Both the position numbers and the translations under genes were made by a program. The notes under the pieces are model-generated. The model was given only the letters and a program-made list of their open reading frames with translations. It did not search any database and was not told the origin of the DNA. Below, one piece after another: positions 23,371 to 34,700 of a DNA stretch of 64,000 nucleotides. The DNA lies in NCBI RefSeq assembly GCF_958979055.1, contig NC_084891.1:29756001-29820000 (forward strand), read 5' to 3'. Source of the DNA: Alnus glutinosa. Its lineage: Eukaryota; Streptophyta; Magnoliopsida; Fagales; Betulaceae. The first letter of the stretch is position 1. Every line of letters starts with the position of its first letter.

Positions 23371-25074
23371 ATGGCGTTTCTATCCCAGCGATGTCCAGGG
23401 CTTCTCGCGCGCTTCAACACAACCAGGTACCAGTCGCTCCACCTCTCTTCAGCAAATTCGTTATTTCCATTTCCGTTTTCAACCTTAGATATTCCATCAA
23501 ACACCTTGGACGACCAGTCACCACGGAATCACATCAAGAACGAAACCGATCTCGACGAACGCTTCGTTCTCGAGCAACTCTCTGACCTCTTGCCAATCCC
23601 TCGTAACTCTTCCGCTCCGAACCTATTAAGAGACTGTAATCCAAGAAAACAAGCAGCACAAGTTAGGGCAGTTGATGGGTTTCTGTTGCCAGAAGAGAAA
23701 TTACGAGGGGTTTTCCTTCAGAAACTGAGGGGTAAAGCTGCAATTGAGCACGCTTTGACAAACGTTGGGGTTGAATTGAGCCTTGATGTTGTTGCTAAAG
23801 TAGTGAACAGAGGGAACTTAGGTGGTGAAGCAATGGTTATCTTTTTCAATTGGGCGGTTAAGCAGCCGGCGATACCTAGGGACATTAGTAGTTACCGTGT
23901 GATTATGAAAGCGCTAGGGAGAAGAAAATTCTTGAAATTTATGATGGAAATGTTGCGTGAGATGAGGACCGAAGGCATTAGCCTTGATTTGGAGACGCTA
24001 TCGATTGTGTTGGACAGCTTTGTTAGGGCTCATCACATGTCAAAAGCAGTAGGAATTTTCGGGAATCTAGAAGAGTTTGGATTGAAATGTGACACCGAGT
24101 CTTTGAATGTGCTTTTAAAATGTCTCTGTCTGCGATCCCATGTTGCTGCTGCAAATTCATTTTTCAATTCAATTAAAGGGAAGATACCATTTGATAGTAT
24201 GACGTATAATATCATTGTCGGTGGGTGGTCGAAATTTGGTAGTATTAGCGGAATTGAGAGTTTGTTGGAAGCAATGTTAGCAGATGGGTTTAGTCCGGAT
24301 TGCTTGACTTTCAGTTATCTTATACAGGGTTTAGGAAGGGCTGGTCGGATTGATGATGCTGTTCAGGTTTTTGAGGGCATGAGAGAGAAAGGTTGTGTGC
24401 CAAACGCTGGAGCTTACAATGCAATGATATCTAACTTTATATCTGTTGGAAACTTTGATGAATCTGTGAAATACTATAAGATGATGTTGAGTAATAAATG
24501 TGATCCAGATATTTTTACTTATACCAAATTAATTGCTGCTTTCCTTAAGGCCCGCAAAGTGGCGGATGCACTTGAAATGTTTGATGAGATGTTAGGGCGT
24601 GGGATTGTTCCCAGTACAGGGACTATAACCTCTTTCATCGAACCTTTATGCAGCTATGGTCCGCCCCATGCTGCCATGATGATTTACAATAGAGCAAGAA
24701 AAGTTGGATGTAGAATATCACTTAGTGCTTATAAGCTATTGCTTATGCGGCTTTCTAGGTTTGGTAAATGTGGAATGTTGTTAAATGTTTGGGATGATAT
24801 GCAAGAATCTGGTTATTATTCAGATATGGAAGTTTATGAATATGTCATCAACGGACTTTGCAACATAGGGCATCTTGAAAATGCTGTACTTGTTATGGAG
24901 GAGTGCTTGCGTAAAGGTTTTTGCCCAGGCAGACTTATATATAGCAAACTAAATAACAAACTATTGGCTTCAGATAAAGTAGAGAGGGCTTACAAGCTAT
25001 ATTTGAAGATAAAAGATGCTCGTCGTGATGACAATGCCAGGAGATATTGGCATGCTAATGGCTGGCACTTTTAA
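23371..25074 (+). CDS. P-class pentatricopeptide repeat protein, probably mitochondrial
   Basis: PPR proteins bind organelle RNA and act in its processing, stability or translation. The single exon has in-frame ATGs at 23302 and 23371. I prefer 23371 because it begins [20 protein letters not shown], an Arg/Ser-rich, acid-free presequence, giving 567 residues. About ten 35-residue repeats fill roughly residues 170-545, for example [19 protein letters not shown] and [20 protein letters not shown]. The protein ends in WHANGWHF. No E/DYW editing extension is present, so it is P-class. It resembles, from memory, Arabidopsis At5g43820, including the SYGPPHAAM and [16 protein letters not shown] segments. 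The target RNA cannot be told from sequence. Confidence 0.9.
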   Translation: MAFLSQRCPGLLARFNTTRYQSLHLSSANSLFPFPFSTLDIPSNTLDDQSPRNHIKNETDLDERFVLEQLSDLLPIPRNSSAPNLLRDCNPRKQAAQVRAVDGFLLPEEKLRGVFLQKLRGKAAIEHALTNVGVELSLDVVAKVVNRGNLGGEAMVIFFNWAVKQPAIPRDISSYRVIMKALGRRKFLKFMMEMLREMRTEGISLDLETLSIVLDSFVRAHHMSKAVGIFGNLEEFGLKCDTESLNVLLKCLCLRSHVAAANSFFNSIKGKIPFDSMTYNIIVGGWSKFGSISGIESLLEAMLADGFSPDCLTFSYLIQGLGRAGRIDDAVQVFEGMREKGCVPNAGAYNAMISNFISVGNFDESVKYYKMMLSNKCDPDIFTYTKLIAAFLKARKVADALEMFDEMLGRGIVPSTGTITSFIEPLCSYGPPHAAMMIYNRARKVGCRISLSAYKLLLMRLSRFGKCGMLLNVWDDMQESGYYSDMEVYEYVINGLCNIGHLENAVLVMEECLRKGFCPGRLIYSKLNNKLLASDKVERAYKLYLKIKDARRDDNARRYWHANGWHF

Positions 25075-25428
25075 ACTGGCACGTTTGTCGGCAGCAAGTG
25101 CAGTTTGTTTATCCCCTGCTTTGCTTTTCTTGCAGCTGGTTCCATGGATGCTATGTGAAATAATTCTTCTAATAAGTATGTGCTCCTTGTTCTTTTAATC
25201 GCTTACCATAGCACCTGGTGTTTACTTTTAACACATTTTCCATGCAATAATTTTTCTTTCTGGTTTGAGAAACTTGTTTTCTGATATATGGGCATCTTAC
25301 TAGGATAATAGCTGTTGCAGTGGTACATTCATTTTCATCATCTAAGGTTGGCTTATACGGTTTCATTGTGTGCAGGTGTGTCCTGTGATTGGACTATATG
25401 AGACATGCTTGCCAGCTTTAGCTTCAAA

Positions 25429-26941
25429 ATGACTAAAATCCAACTTGTCAATCCGCTCTATAGATACATGCATGAAGGCTGTGAAGGGCCTCATCAGCTG
25501 GACATTCACCATATTGTCATCCAAAGGAATTATGCTTGTGTATTCCTTGCCTACCTCTTTGTTCTTTTGTTGTTCACAATGGCCTTCTATCTCTGCTTTA
25601 TAAATGTAATTGATTTCTCACTTTGCTCCATTTTCCTTCTTTAGCTTCCTAACTTTTCCCTTGATTTTGCTATCTAGATAGAACTAAGTGAAATTGAATA
25701 TGCATAATTGCAACCGAGTGCTATTTCCGGTTTGTATGTTTGATGGGGGGATGGTTTTAAAATACACATAATTTGTTGGAACGTTTCTGGTGCATGTTAA
25801 TTTTTAACTTGATGTCATTTCTGGTGACAGGGAACGCTAGGTACCATTTTCCTTTTATTCATTCTTTTCAGTGCTTGCCTTGTCAAATCATATTATGGGA
25901 CTCGTATTGAGAAAGGTGAAAAGCTAAGGGCTGATCTTGTATACGCATCATATATAGGACTATAATATAAAGTGAGGAGTAGCACCTTAAGTTTTGCTTA
26001 GAAAAAAAAGAGAAGAAAAAAGAGTATCACCTTAAAGTTTTAGCTTAACAATTAGTCAATTACTGCATTGCTTGCTGGCTTTATATAGACTAATTAAAAA
26101 TATTTAAATTTCTTGAACTTTCTAAAATCCTATGGTGGCATCCAACTATTTGAAATCAACATGTAGATATAGCTGTCCCATGCACTCACTGCTTATTGTT
26201 GTTCAAACGCAGAGTCTGTTGTAATTATACCTGCATTTGGCGTGCAACTGGAAGCTCAATACTGGAGGTAGTTCTTTCATCTCACATGATACTTACAAAT
26301 TGTATTATTACATTTTTGAGTAGCATGAAAGAAACATGAAAAGATGGCCGCATAGTTCATCCCTTCGTAATTGATCATTTTCTTCTATTCCTTTCATTTT
26401 ATAAATTTTTTATTGTTAATCTACAGTGGGAGAGTTGTTCGTAGCTTTATTCCTATTGACAAAATACTGAAACCTGTCCTGAATGAGAATGTGACTCCAT
26501 TCACTTGTTACTGGAGCCTGGCTTTGCTTGTCCGTGGCAAAAAAGAACTTATGTTAGCATTCAAGGTAAGACGTGTCACATGGCTGTTCTGTTTTATAGC
26601 TGGATATCATTGTTGTTAAACCTAACTAAAAAGAGCTCAATGTATCTCTTGTTAAGGCACTAAAAACTTCTGATGCCACATGGACAGAAATTTGGCAAGA
26701 ATCGTGAATAATTGGCCTATTTGCCTGTTTAAACAGTTAAAAATAATAACTGGCTTTGAAGTCTTAGAAGTTCTTCATTTTTGTGAAATTTGGAAAATTA
26801 TGTTACCTTACTGGATCATGAAAACTTCTTCTGCAGGCAGTACAACCACCGGTGAAACTGTTGGTTCCCATCTGGAAGGCTTTGTGTGCTGCCACTTATA
26901 GCGGAGAAACTACAGAATTTCCTGCAAAAGTTGATGAATAA
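25429..26941 (+). CDS. PIGH: PIG-H subunit of GPI N-acetylglucosaminyltransferase
   Basis: Subunit of the ER membrane complex that transfers GlcNAc to phosphatidylinositol, the first step of GPI-anchor synthesis. Five exons join in phase at 25429-25605, 25831-25915, 26213-26267, 26427-26565 and 26837-26941, giving 186 residues, close to the plant family length. Residues 36-57 plus the start of exon 2 form a two-pass hydrophobic hairpin (YACVFLAYLFVLLLFTMAF, then TIFLLFILFSACLV). The PIG-H domain follows: ESVVIIPAFGVQLEAQYWSG, RVVRSFIPIDKI, and FTCYWSLALLVRGKKELMLAF. An in-frame ATG at 25405 would add eight residues. An acceptor-like TGTGCAG just upstream at 25370-25376 suggests a 5' UTR intron. 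It lies 354 bases downstream of the PPR gene on the same strand. Confidence 0.9.
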
Positions 26942-27823
26942 CATCATGCATGTTTATTGGTTGAGAAGCTGTTCTGTGGCTGTTCAAATATAAAAAGAGC
27001 ACATGCTCTCTGATCTCTACCTTACTGGAGATGGAAGGCTGTCGTGACAGTCGTGTGATTCCAGGGGCGGGATGGCAAACCCATTATTAGTCAGATAAAC
27101 TGAAGTGAGTAATGAGGGTTTTCGGTTGGCAATTGTCATTATCCTCTAACAACATGCTTAGGCCTCTTGGTTGCTGAGGATCCTTTGTCTGTCTAAACAT
27201 TTCTCTGATATCTTATAATAATTTTTTAAAAAACAATTCTTATATCGATAAAACCACAATTATTATCATGAATTTTGGGCTGCAATCATGCTACCTCTGC
27301 GGCTGAAAATATTAAGGTCCTTGACATGTTTGCAATCTGATATAGCGATATTCGCATTCCGAAATGTTGCTATATGGCTCAATAGTCTGTTGTGGTGCCG
27401 TTGGGTGTTGAGCATTTTTCTTTTCGGGCAGGTCCAGGACAGTTCCGCAAATATCTTTGCAATTTCTTTTTTAATTTTTTGGTGGTCTGAATCTGCATTG
27501 TTTTTTTTTTTTTTTTTTTGTTATTTGTTGGCACAATCTGGTGTATATTTGTTAGAGCTTTTATGACATGGTGGTTAGTCTCATTTTGTGGTGAAAAAAA
27601 AAAAAAACGAAGGGGTATAGAGCCATCCATGTCTGAATTGAACCGCTCAATAGTTGAACTCCGTCCTATTTTGGGAAGTGCAGCATATAAATAAATAAGA
27701 GAGAAAAAGAAAAAAAGAGTTTGAAATATATCACTTAAAAAGAGTTGATAATTCTTAAAAAAAAAAAAAATGCTAGAACTAGGTATTTTTTTGACTTTTG
27801 TCAGCATATGTGATTAGAATGTG

Positions 27824-27873
<50 letters not shown>

Positions 27874-28740
27874 GGTAGTTGACACAGCTCTAAACATATG
27901 TTAACACGTATCAACAAGTATCATTACTCTTCTTAAAAAAAGTCCTATCCATATAGGTTTCAAAACTAAAGGTAAAAAATTACAAGTATGATAAAAGAAA
28001 ACTTAGAACATTAATTTACATGCGAGTTTGAGTTATTATTTTCATAATTAACCATGTCTTATTCTTATAATTGATAATTCTAATGCTTCATTTTTTTTAA
28101 TTAAAAATTCCTGACGTATTAAAATTTTTATTATAAATTAATATCACAATTTATAATTACTGCAATAATTAAAAAAAAAAATTGATAAGTTATACATTTT
28201 ACTTAATTATTTCACCTATTATAGACTTTCATCCGTTTGAAAATAAGTTTGTAATAAAAATAGTCGTAACACTTCCTTTTTTTTTTTTTTTAATCCTGAG
28301 AATAAGACGCGGTTAATTATGAAAATCATAAATAAATGTCAAACTGTATATCGGTATTTCCCGTTATAGCCTCCGTTTCTTCCAATCGAGACGGACGGTA
28401 GTCAGAACAGGCGATATCCTATGCATTTTTTGCAAGAAAGAGAAGGCTCGAAGGCTCTCCCTTCCCTCACTTCTCTTTTTGGTTTCAACGCTCCAAAATC
28501 TCCGAGTTCATATAAAATTCACACTTTCCCTGTGTCTCACCTCGACCTAACCATCCAATTCAACCAATCCTTCGATCCGACGAAACGAATCCCAGCTCGT
28601 CCGTACACCCATTCGTCCACTACCACTATTTTCGATTTTGGCATTTCCTCAAAATTTCTCATTTCTCGATAGAATTGCGAATTTGTGATCTGCGGGAATT
28701 TGAATCGAAAAGAGGTGCTTGGAAAATCATTAAAAAGGAA
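26942..28740. other. PIG-H 3' flank, intergenic DNA and EH1 leader
   Basis: No further coding exon found. Contains poly-T/poly-A tracts near 27500 and 27595, the TA repeat at 27824-27865, AT-rich DNA, and from about 28350 a GC-richer stretch that should be the promoter and 5' UTR of the EH-domain gene. Confidence 0.5.
27824..27865. repeat. (TA)n microsatellite
   Basis: About 21 TA units followed by a T tract. Confidence 0.95.
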
Positions 28741-31700
28741 ATGGCGGGGCAAAATCAAGGGCCGAATATGGATCAGTTCGAAGCGTACTTTAGGAGAGCG
28801 GATTTGGACGGCGATGGCAGGATCAGTGGAGCCGAAGCTGTTGGTTTCTTTCAAGGATCCAATCTTCCCAAACAAGTCCTTGCTCAGGTTCCTCACAGTT
28901 TTCACACCTCCAATTTCCATTTTATATTATATTTGTATAAATAAACTGTTTGAACGAATGATGGATATGCTTTATTTACGTGTTATCTCATGGTCGATGA
29001 AAGTATTTTGTTTCTGATTTCGGTCAAAGCCGTGCTTCTGATGATAATATGTTGAATAAGTTTTGGCGACTTCTTCTCGTTAAGTAGACTTGAAAGGGTT
29101 GTGATCAATCTTGGAGATGCAATTGCTCGTCGTTGGTGTAATTATCGTTTTGTCAAGCAAAGAAAATAAAGATGATTGAGAGGAAGTGTCTACACTGCTT
29201 GATCTGAGATATGCCGTATAAATTTAGGTTGCTTAGTGTTGTAGATGTTCTTGCACACTACTATGATGGTCTGGTTTGCTTATGCTGGTAAATGTGTGTT
29301 TGGGGGATAAGGATGCCATAATAGTTTAAAAATTAAATTAGTAGGTTTTAGATATGTCTTTATTGATGAATATTTTGAATGATTTGCCAGAGGTAAGACT
29401 TTCAAGGATGATTCCAAGTGGTTGATTTCATGTTTTGGGGGTAATTGTAACGGCATTAAGCATTTGAACTGCTTATGAGGCGTATCCCAGTATGAGGGGA
29501 GCAGAGTCTCAGATCTCAGACTTTTGAGTTTGTGATCTTTAGCAGGATTCTTTAGACGGTCTTTGAATTTGTTTTCTTAAGTTTGTCTACTTCATTTTGT
29601 GCATTGTTACTGTGCTTTTTGCACAATGTGGAAGTTATATTTTAGCATCTTTTATCTTATAGTCCTTGTTTGTTGGTGATTATATCTTCGAAGTAAATTT
29701 ATTTATTTTTCTTTTCTTGCAAGGAATTTTAAGACTTGATTGAGCATGACACTGGAATGCATGTTAATCAAAATGTTGTATATGACTTGCAGATATGGAT
29801 GCATGCTGATCAGAATAAAACTGGTTTCCTCGGTCGCACAGAATTTTATAATGCTCTCAAACTTGTAACTGTGGCACAGAGTAAGCGAGAACTAACCCCA
29901 GATATGGTCAAGGCAGCACTATATGGTCCGGCTGCAGCTAAAATTCCTGCACCACAAATTAATCTTACAGTAATACCTGCACCTCAATTGAATTCAATGG
30001 GTGCATCGTCTGCTCCACAGATGGGTGCCATTGCACCAACATCATCACAAAATCTTGGCTTTAGAGCACAAGGAGTTCCAAACCCAAGTATGAACCAGCA
30101 TTATGTTCCTTCTCAGCAAAATCAGGCCTTGAGGCCACCTCAACCCATGCCTGCTGTCACTGCTCCCCGTCCATCACAGGGTATTGCAAGTCCACAACTC
30201 ACTAGGGGAGGTAATATGTTAGGTCCCAATGTCCAGAACTCAAACATCTCCAATGATTGGCTCAGTGGAAGGACTGGTGCAGCTCCTAATGGGCCCAGAG
30301 GGATTAGTCCATCAATGCCCTTGCCTACTTCACAGCCGCAAGCTCCAGTCTCTATGGCTTCCCAGCCAAAAGCATTAGCTGTTTCAGGAAATGGGTTTGG
30401 TTCTGGACCAAGTCATTCTGTTAGTAGCAATCCCAACTCTTTGGCCTTCACTCCTGCTACTAGTGGGCCTCAAACTTTTGGTAAGCAGGGTTCACTTGAT
30501 TCATTGCAAGGTGCATTTTCAATGCAACCTGCTGGTGGTCAGTTTCAGCGGACTCAGTCATCATTGAACCCGAGTCAACAGGTTTCAGCTCCAGGTTCTT
30601 CCTCAATTGCAACATCTGGGATTTCAGTTGGAGTTGGAAATTCTACTTCTGAAAATATGCAGCTTCCTTGGCCAAAGATGAAACCATCTGATGTTCAGAA
30701 GTATACAAAAGTGTTTATGGAAGTAGACACCGACAGAGATGGGATAATCAGTGGTGAGCAGGCACGGAATCTATTTTTGAGTTGGAGATTACCAAGAGGT
30801 AAGGGTTCCTCTGTATGGAAGTTTAGCTGTGGTTTCTATGATTTTTTTGTCTATTACCAGGTTGGCTGATTCTGAAACTGCACTCTCATTTTTATTTTCT
30901 TAAATTTGTCATTATACATGGTGAAGTCATCAATATTCTGTGTTGCACCGTATGCTTTCTTAGTTTTATCAGAAGAGGTAGATGAGACCCTGTTAAAGTA
31001 TCCCACATTACCGAGAGATACATGACCTGGACACTTTATAAGCCATTGAGACCCCTCCTCTCTCAAGGCGTCTTTTGAAAGTGAGTAAGGCCCATGGACT
31101 TTTACATAGTATTAAAGCGGGTTCCTTGGACGATGATGAGTCTTTCCCTCCCAATGTTGAACACGTGTTTGGCCAAAAGTTGCCATACGTGAAGGGGTGT
31201 GTTAAAGTGTCCCACATTGCTAAAAGATACATGACCTGGGCACTTTATAAACCATGAACACCCTCATTTCTTAAGGCGTCTTTTGAGAGTGAGTAAGGCC
31301 TATAAACTTTTACAGACCCCAACTGCTATTTAAACATGACTGACCAATAAGTTTATGAACTCCTTATCTAGTCGATGCCTAGCACATGAAATCCAGAAAA
31401 ATACAAAAAGGAGGATCACAACATGCTTACAGCTACAAATATGCAGGTCTTATCAGAACATTCTTCCAGTCTCCAATCGGATGCTCTAAGTTCTCTAAAA
31501 TCCTGCAATTCTGCTGTAAACAAACCCAACTATTGCATCATTTTTTTTTACCCCTCCTGCGGATCATATACTTTTGATAAATAGTGTAAAGAGAATTCTT
31601 CTGAGGAATATAGCATCCAAAGTGATAAATGGCAGTGGAATTAAAACAACTGTTACACCATATTTCTTTTACCCTTCCGTCCTAATCATATTCCTAACTA

Positions 31701-34700
31701 TAATGTTATATTCCTAACACATTTGCTTCTCTTGTATACTTCTTATGTACTTGGGAGCACCTTACGTTTTTAATGATATTTCAATTATTTATTAAAAAAA
31801 AAAAAAAAAAAAATTGTTATATTTCTAACGAGAATGTTAGGAATATAACATCTGAAGTCTTAATAAAGGATAATCTTAATCGATTGTTCTCCCTTTGTGA
31901 TTAATGTATCTTTATATAACAGAATGCATCTGGGCTTTATTAAAGAGTTCCCAACTGAGGTCTGCATGAGCATAGGTTTCCATGGGCTTATTGTGCCATT
32001 CCAAACTTTCTCTACTCAACCTCAAGTGTAGTGCATAGTGTTGGAGAATCTAAAGCTCGGAATTATATTTGGCTTATCCCTCAAAAATGATTTGGGTCAT
32101 ATTATAATGATAAAGTAAATTTTTTAGTGACTAATCCGTGAAATGATGATTTGGACCAAACTATATCATTAGATTTCTAACATTTAAAATTGGACGTGAA
32201 GATATGTGAATATCTCTGGAGATTTAGTTTCATTTGCAGGTATTTGGTTAATGCAATTCACTGTCCTATTATCTTTCAGCATTTAAATACTGCCTTTTCA
32301 TTTATATACAGCATGGTAATTGATTTGCTATATGAAGCTTCAACTTTTTTTATTATGAAGGGAGATTTAGGAATGGCCAAATTTCATCTTTTTGCCAAGA
32401 CATGTGTCTCACCTTGTGTATTGTGTCACTAGAATGTATTAACTATGATCTTTTTAGCTAAATTCTTCTTTACTGCACTTTGAGTATTGTGTTCTTGTTA
32501 TGGAAGTAAGGTGCACTCCTGTGTTTCTTTGGAATTTCTTCTTCTTCTTCTTCTTGTGGGCAAGCTTCTTGGGACCTTTGTTTTGTTCTAGGATTGCGTA
32601 TGCTCAATGTCTTTGTTGGCCTTTTTCAGAGGTTTTAAAGCAGGTGTGGGACTTATCTGACCAGGATAATGATAGTATGCTTTCTTTGAGGGAATTTTGC
32701 TTCGCTCTCTATTTGATGGAAAGATCCAGGGAAGGTCGCCCTCTTCCAGCTGCACTGCCACCAAATGTCATGTTTGATGAGACACTGCTGGCTATGACAG
32801 GTCAACCCAAAGTCTCATATGGAAATGCAGCTTGGGGTCCCAGACCTGGTATTGGTCAGATCTGCTTTTAATACTTCTCATTTCCTTCTCTCTTTCCAAA
32901 TTTATGTTTCTTGATGAAGCATTTTTTTTTCTCTCTTTATGATTAGGTTTTGGACAGCAGCCCGGGATGCCAGGTACCCGGCCAATTGCACCTGCAACTG
33001 GTTTGAGGCCACCAATGCAGGTAGGTGCCCTCCTGGCTGATGGTGCAATGCAATCCAATCAGCAAAAGTCGGGAGCACCTGCATTGGAGGATTCATTTGG
33101 AAACCAACTTGATACAGGAGGACAGAATTCAGCAAACTCAATGCCTCAAGTGGCAACAACTGCTGGGAAAAAGGCATCTTTTCTCTCTTTTGCTTCACTT
33201 ACCATAAATTGATTGAATTGTGAATAGGTGTTTGGTATACAATATTCATACCTTATAGGGAATATTGTGCAAGACAAAAGCAAGTAAATGAATAGTACTC
33301 GGTGCCTAATGTACTAAATAAATATGGAAACGGTACCTTCTAAATGTTGAAAAAATGACATGCGAGCATGTGTATGTAAATGGAATTTGTCAAAAAATTA
33401 CTTTTGGAAATTGATAAATTATAATAATTTTTCTTAAAAAGGCGCACTTTACTTTCTTCCGGTTCCTCATTTTGAAAACAGATTTTTTTTTTTTTTTCAA
33501 AAAGATTTTTTAAGATTTTCTTTAAACATCTTTAAGAAACTTCCATTCCCCTCTTTTCTTGCTTATAAAGTGCTCATGTTGTATGTCATTATTCACTTGA
33601 CTTTCTTATCTTTCCGTCTTATACAAACGGGCATCTTTATCTTTACTGTTTACATATTTGTATGTGTGCGCTTTTTTTTTTCCTGTCAGATCTCATATGT
33701 GTATCTTTGTGTCTATATGTATTTAAAGCTTTTAACTTAGTTTCCATATATCCGTTAGTTTCATTTATCCATTTCAAGAGTGAAATTTCTTTGGCTCGAA
33801 GAGACTGAAAAAATGCAATGGTAGAGTTCATTTCATAGTGATTATTTTTTCTATATCTATTGCTTTCTTGCAAGATGGTTGAGTTCAAGATAATTATTTA
33901 CAGAGCCTTTGACTTCTGTAACTTTTTAAAATCACCGGTTATTGATTTTATTTTTATGTTTCTGAGGGTTGTTAGTTACTAAGTTTACTTTTTGAGTGTT
34001 CTTGTACTTTCCCATGGGATACAGAAATATTTTCTTTTCTTTTTCATGGTAGGTTGAAGAAACACAAAATGTGATATTGGATTCTAGAGAGAAGCTTGAG
34101 TTCTACCGCACCAAAATGCAGGAACTTGTGAGTAGTTTCTGTTTCCTATTCTTTTGCTTCTAGTTTTTTCATTAATACTAAACCCTTTTTACTCTTTTGT
34201 ACAATAGTGGTTAGTAACTGGCTCAGGCTAGGCCTACTAGGAATTGGAAAGGCATGCTGCTTTACTTTATGTGTGGAGTGGTTAGTGATGCTAGAATGTC
34301 AGTGTAGGGTAAATAAAGAAGTTTATCAAAAATCACCCGACCAATTTGCAGTTCAGGGATTCTGTACCAAGTTTGATATTTATCACAAATTCAATGGGAA
34401 TAATGAGGAAAAAATTGAAATACTTACCAAAAAAAAAAAGGAACCATGAAAACAAGATTTTCTGATAAAATAATAAAGGTACCAAAAAACAAAGCAGTGT
34501 AATTTTCTTCAGGCTTTGAGTTTCTCCAAGTCCCAAAAGATTGCATTTTAAATGCATACAATTACCTCCTTCTAACCTTAGTAAAACCTTTAAGTCTGCA
34601 TGGTATCTTATTTGCTGTATTGACTAGTCTGGTAATATAACTTATTTGATGAAGTTACTATTGGAATTCAATCATGAAATGGCTAGTCATGAAAACATTA

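Noticed and set aside
27379..27807. 142-codon minus-strand open frame
   Set aside because: It is composed largely of poly-Phe and poly-Lys from T and A tracts, with no family match.
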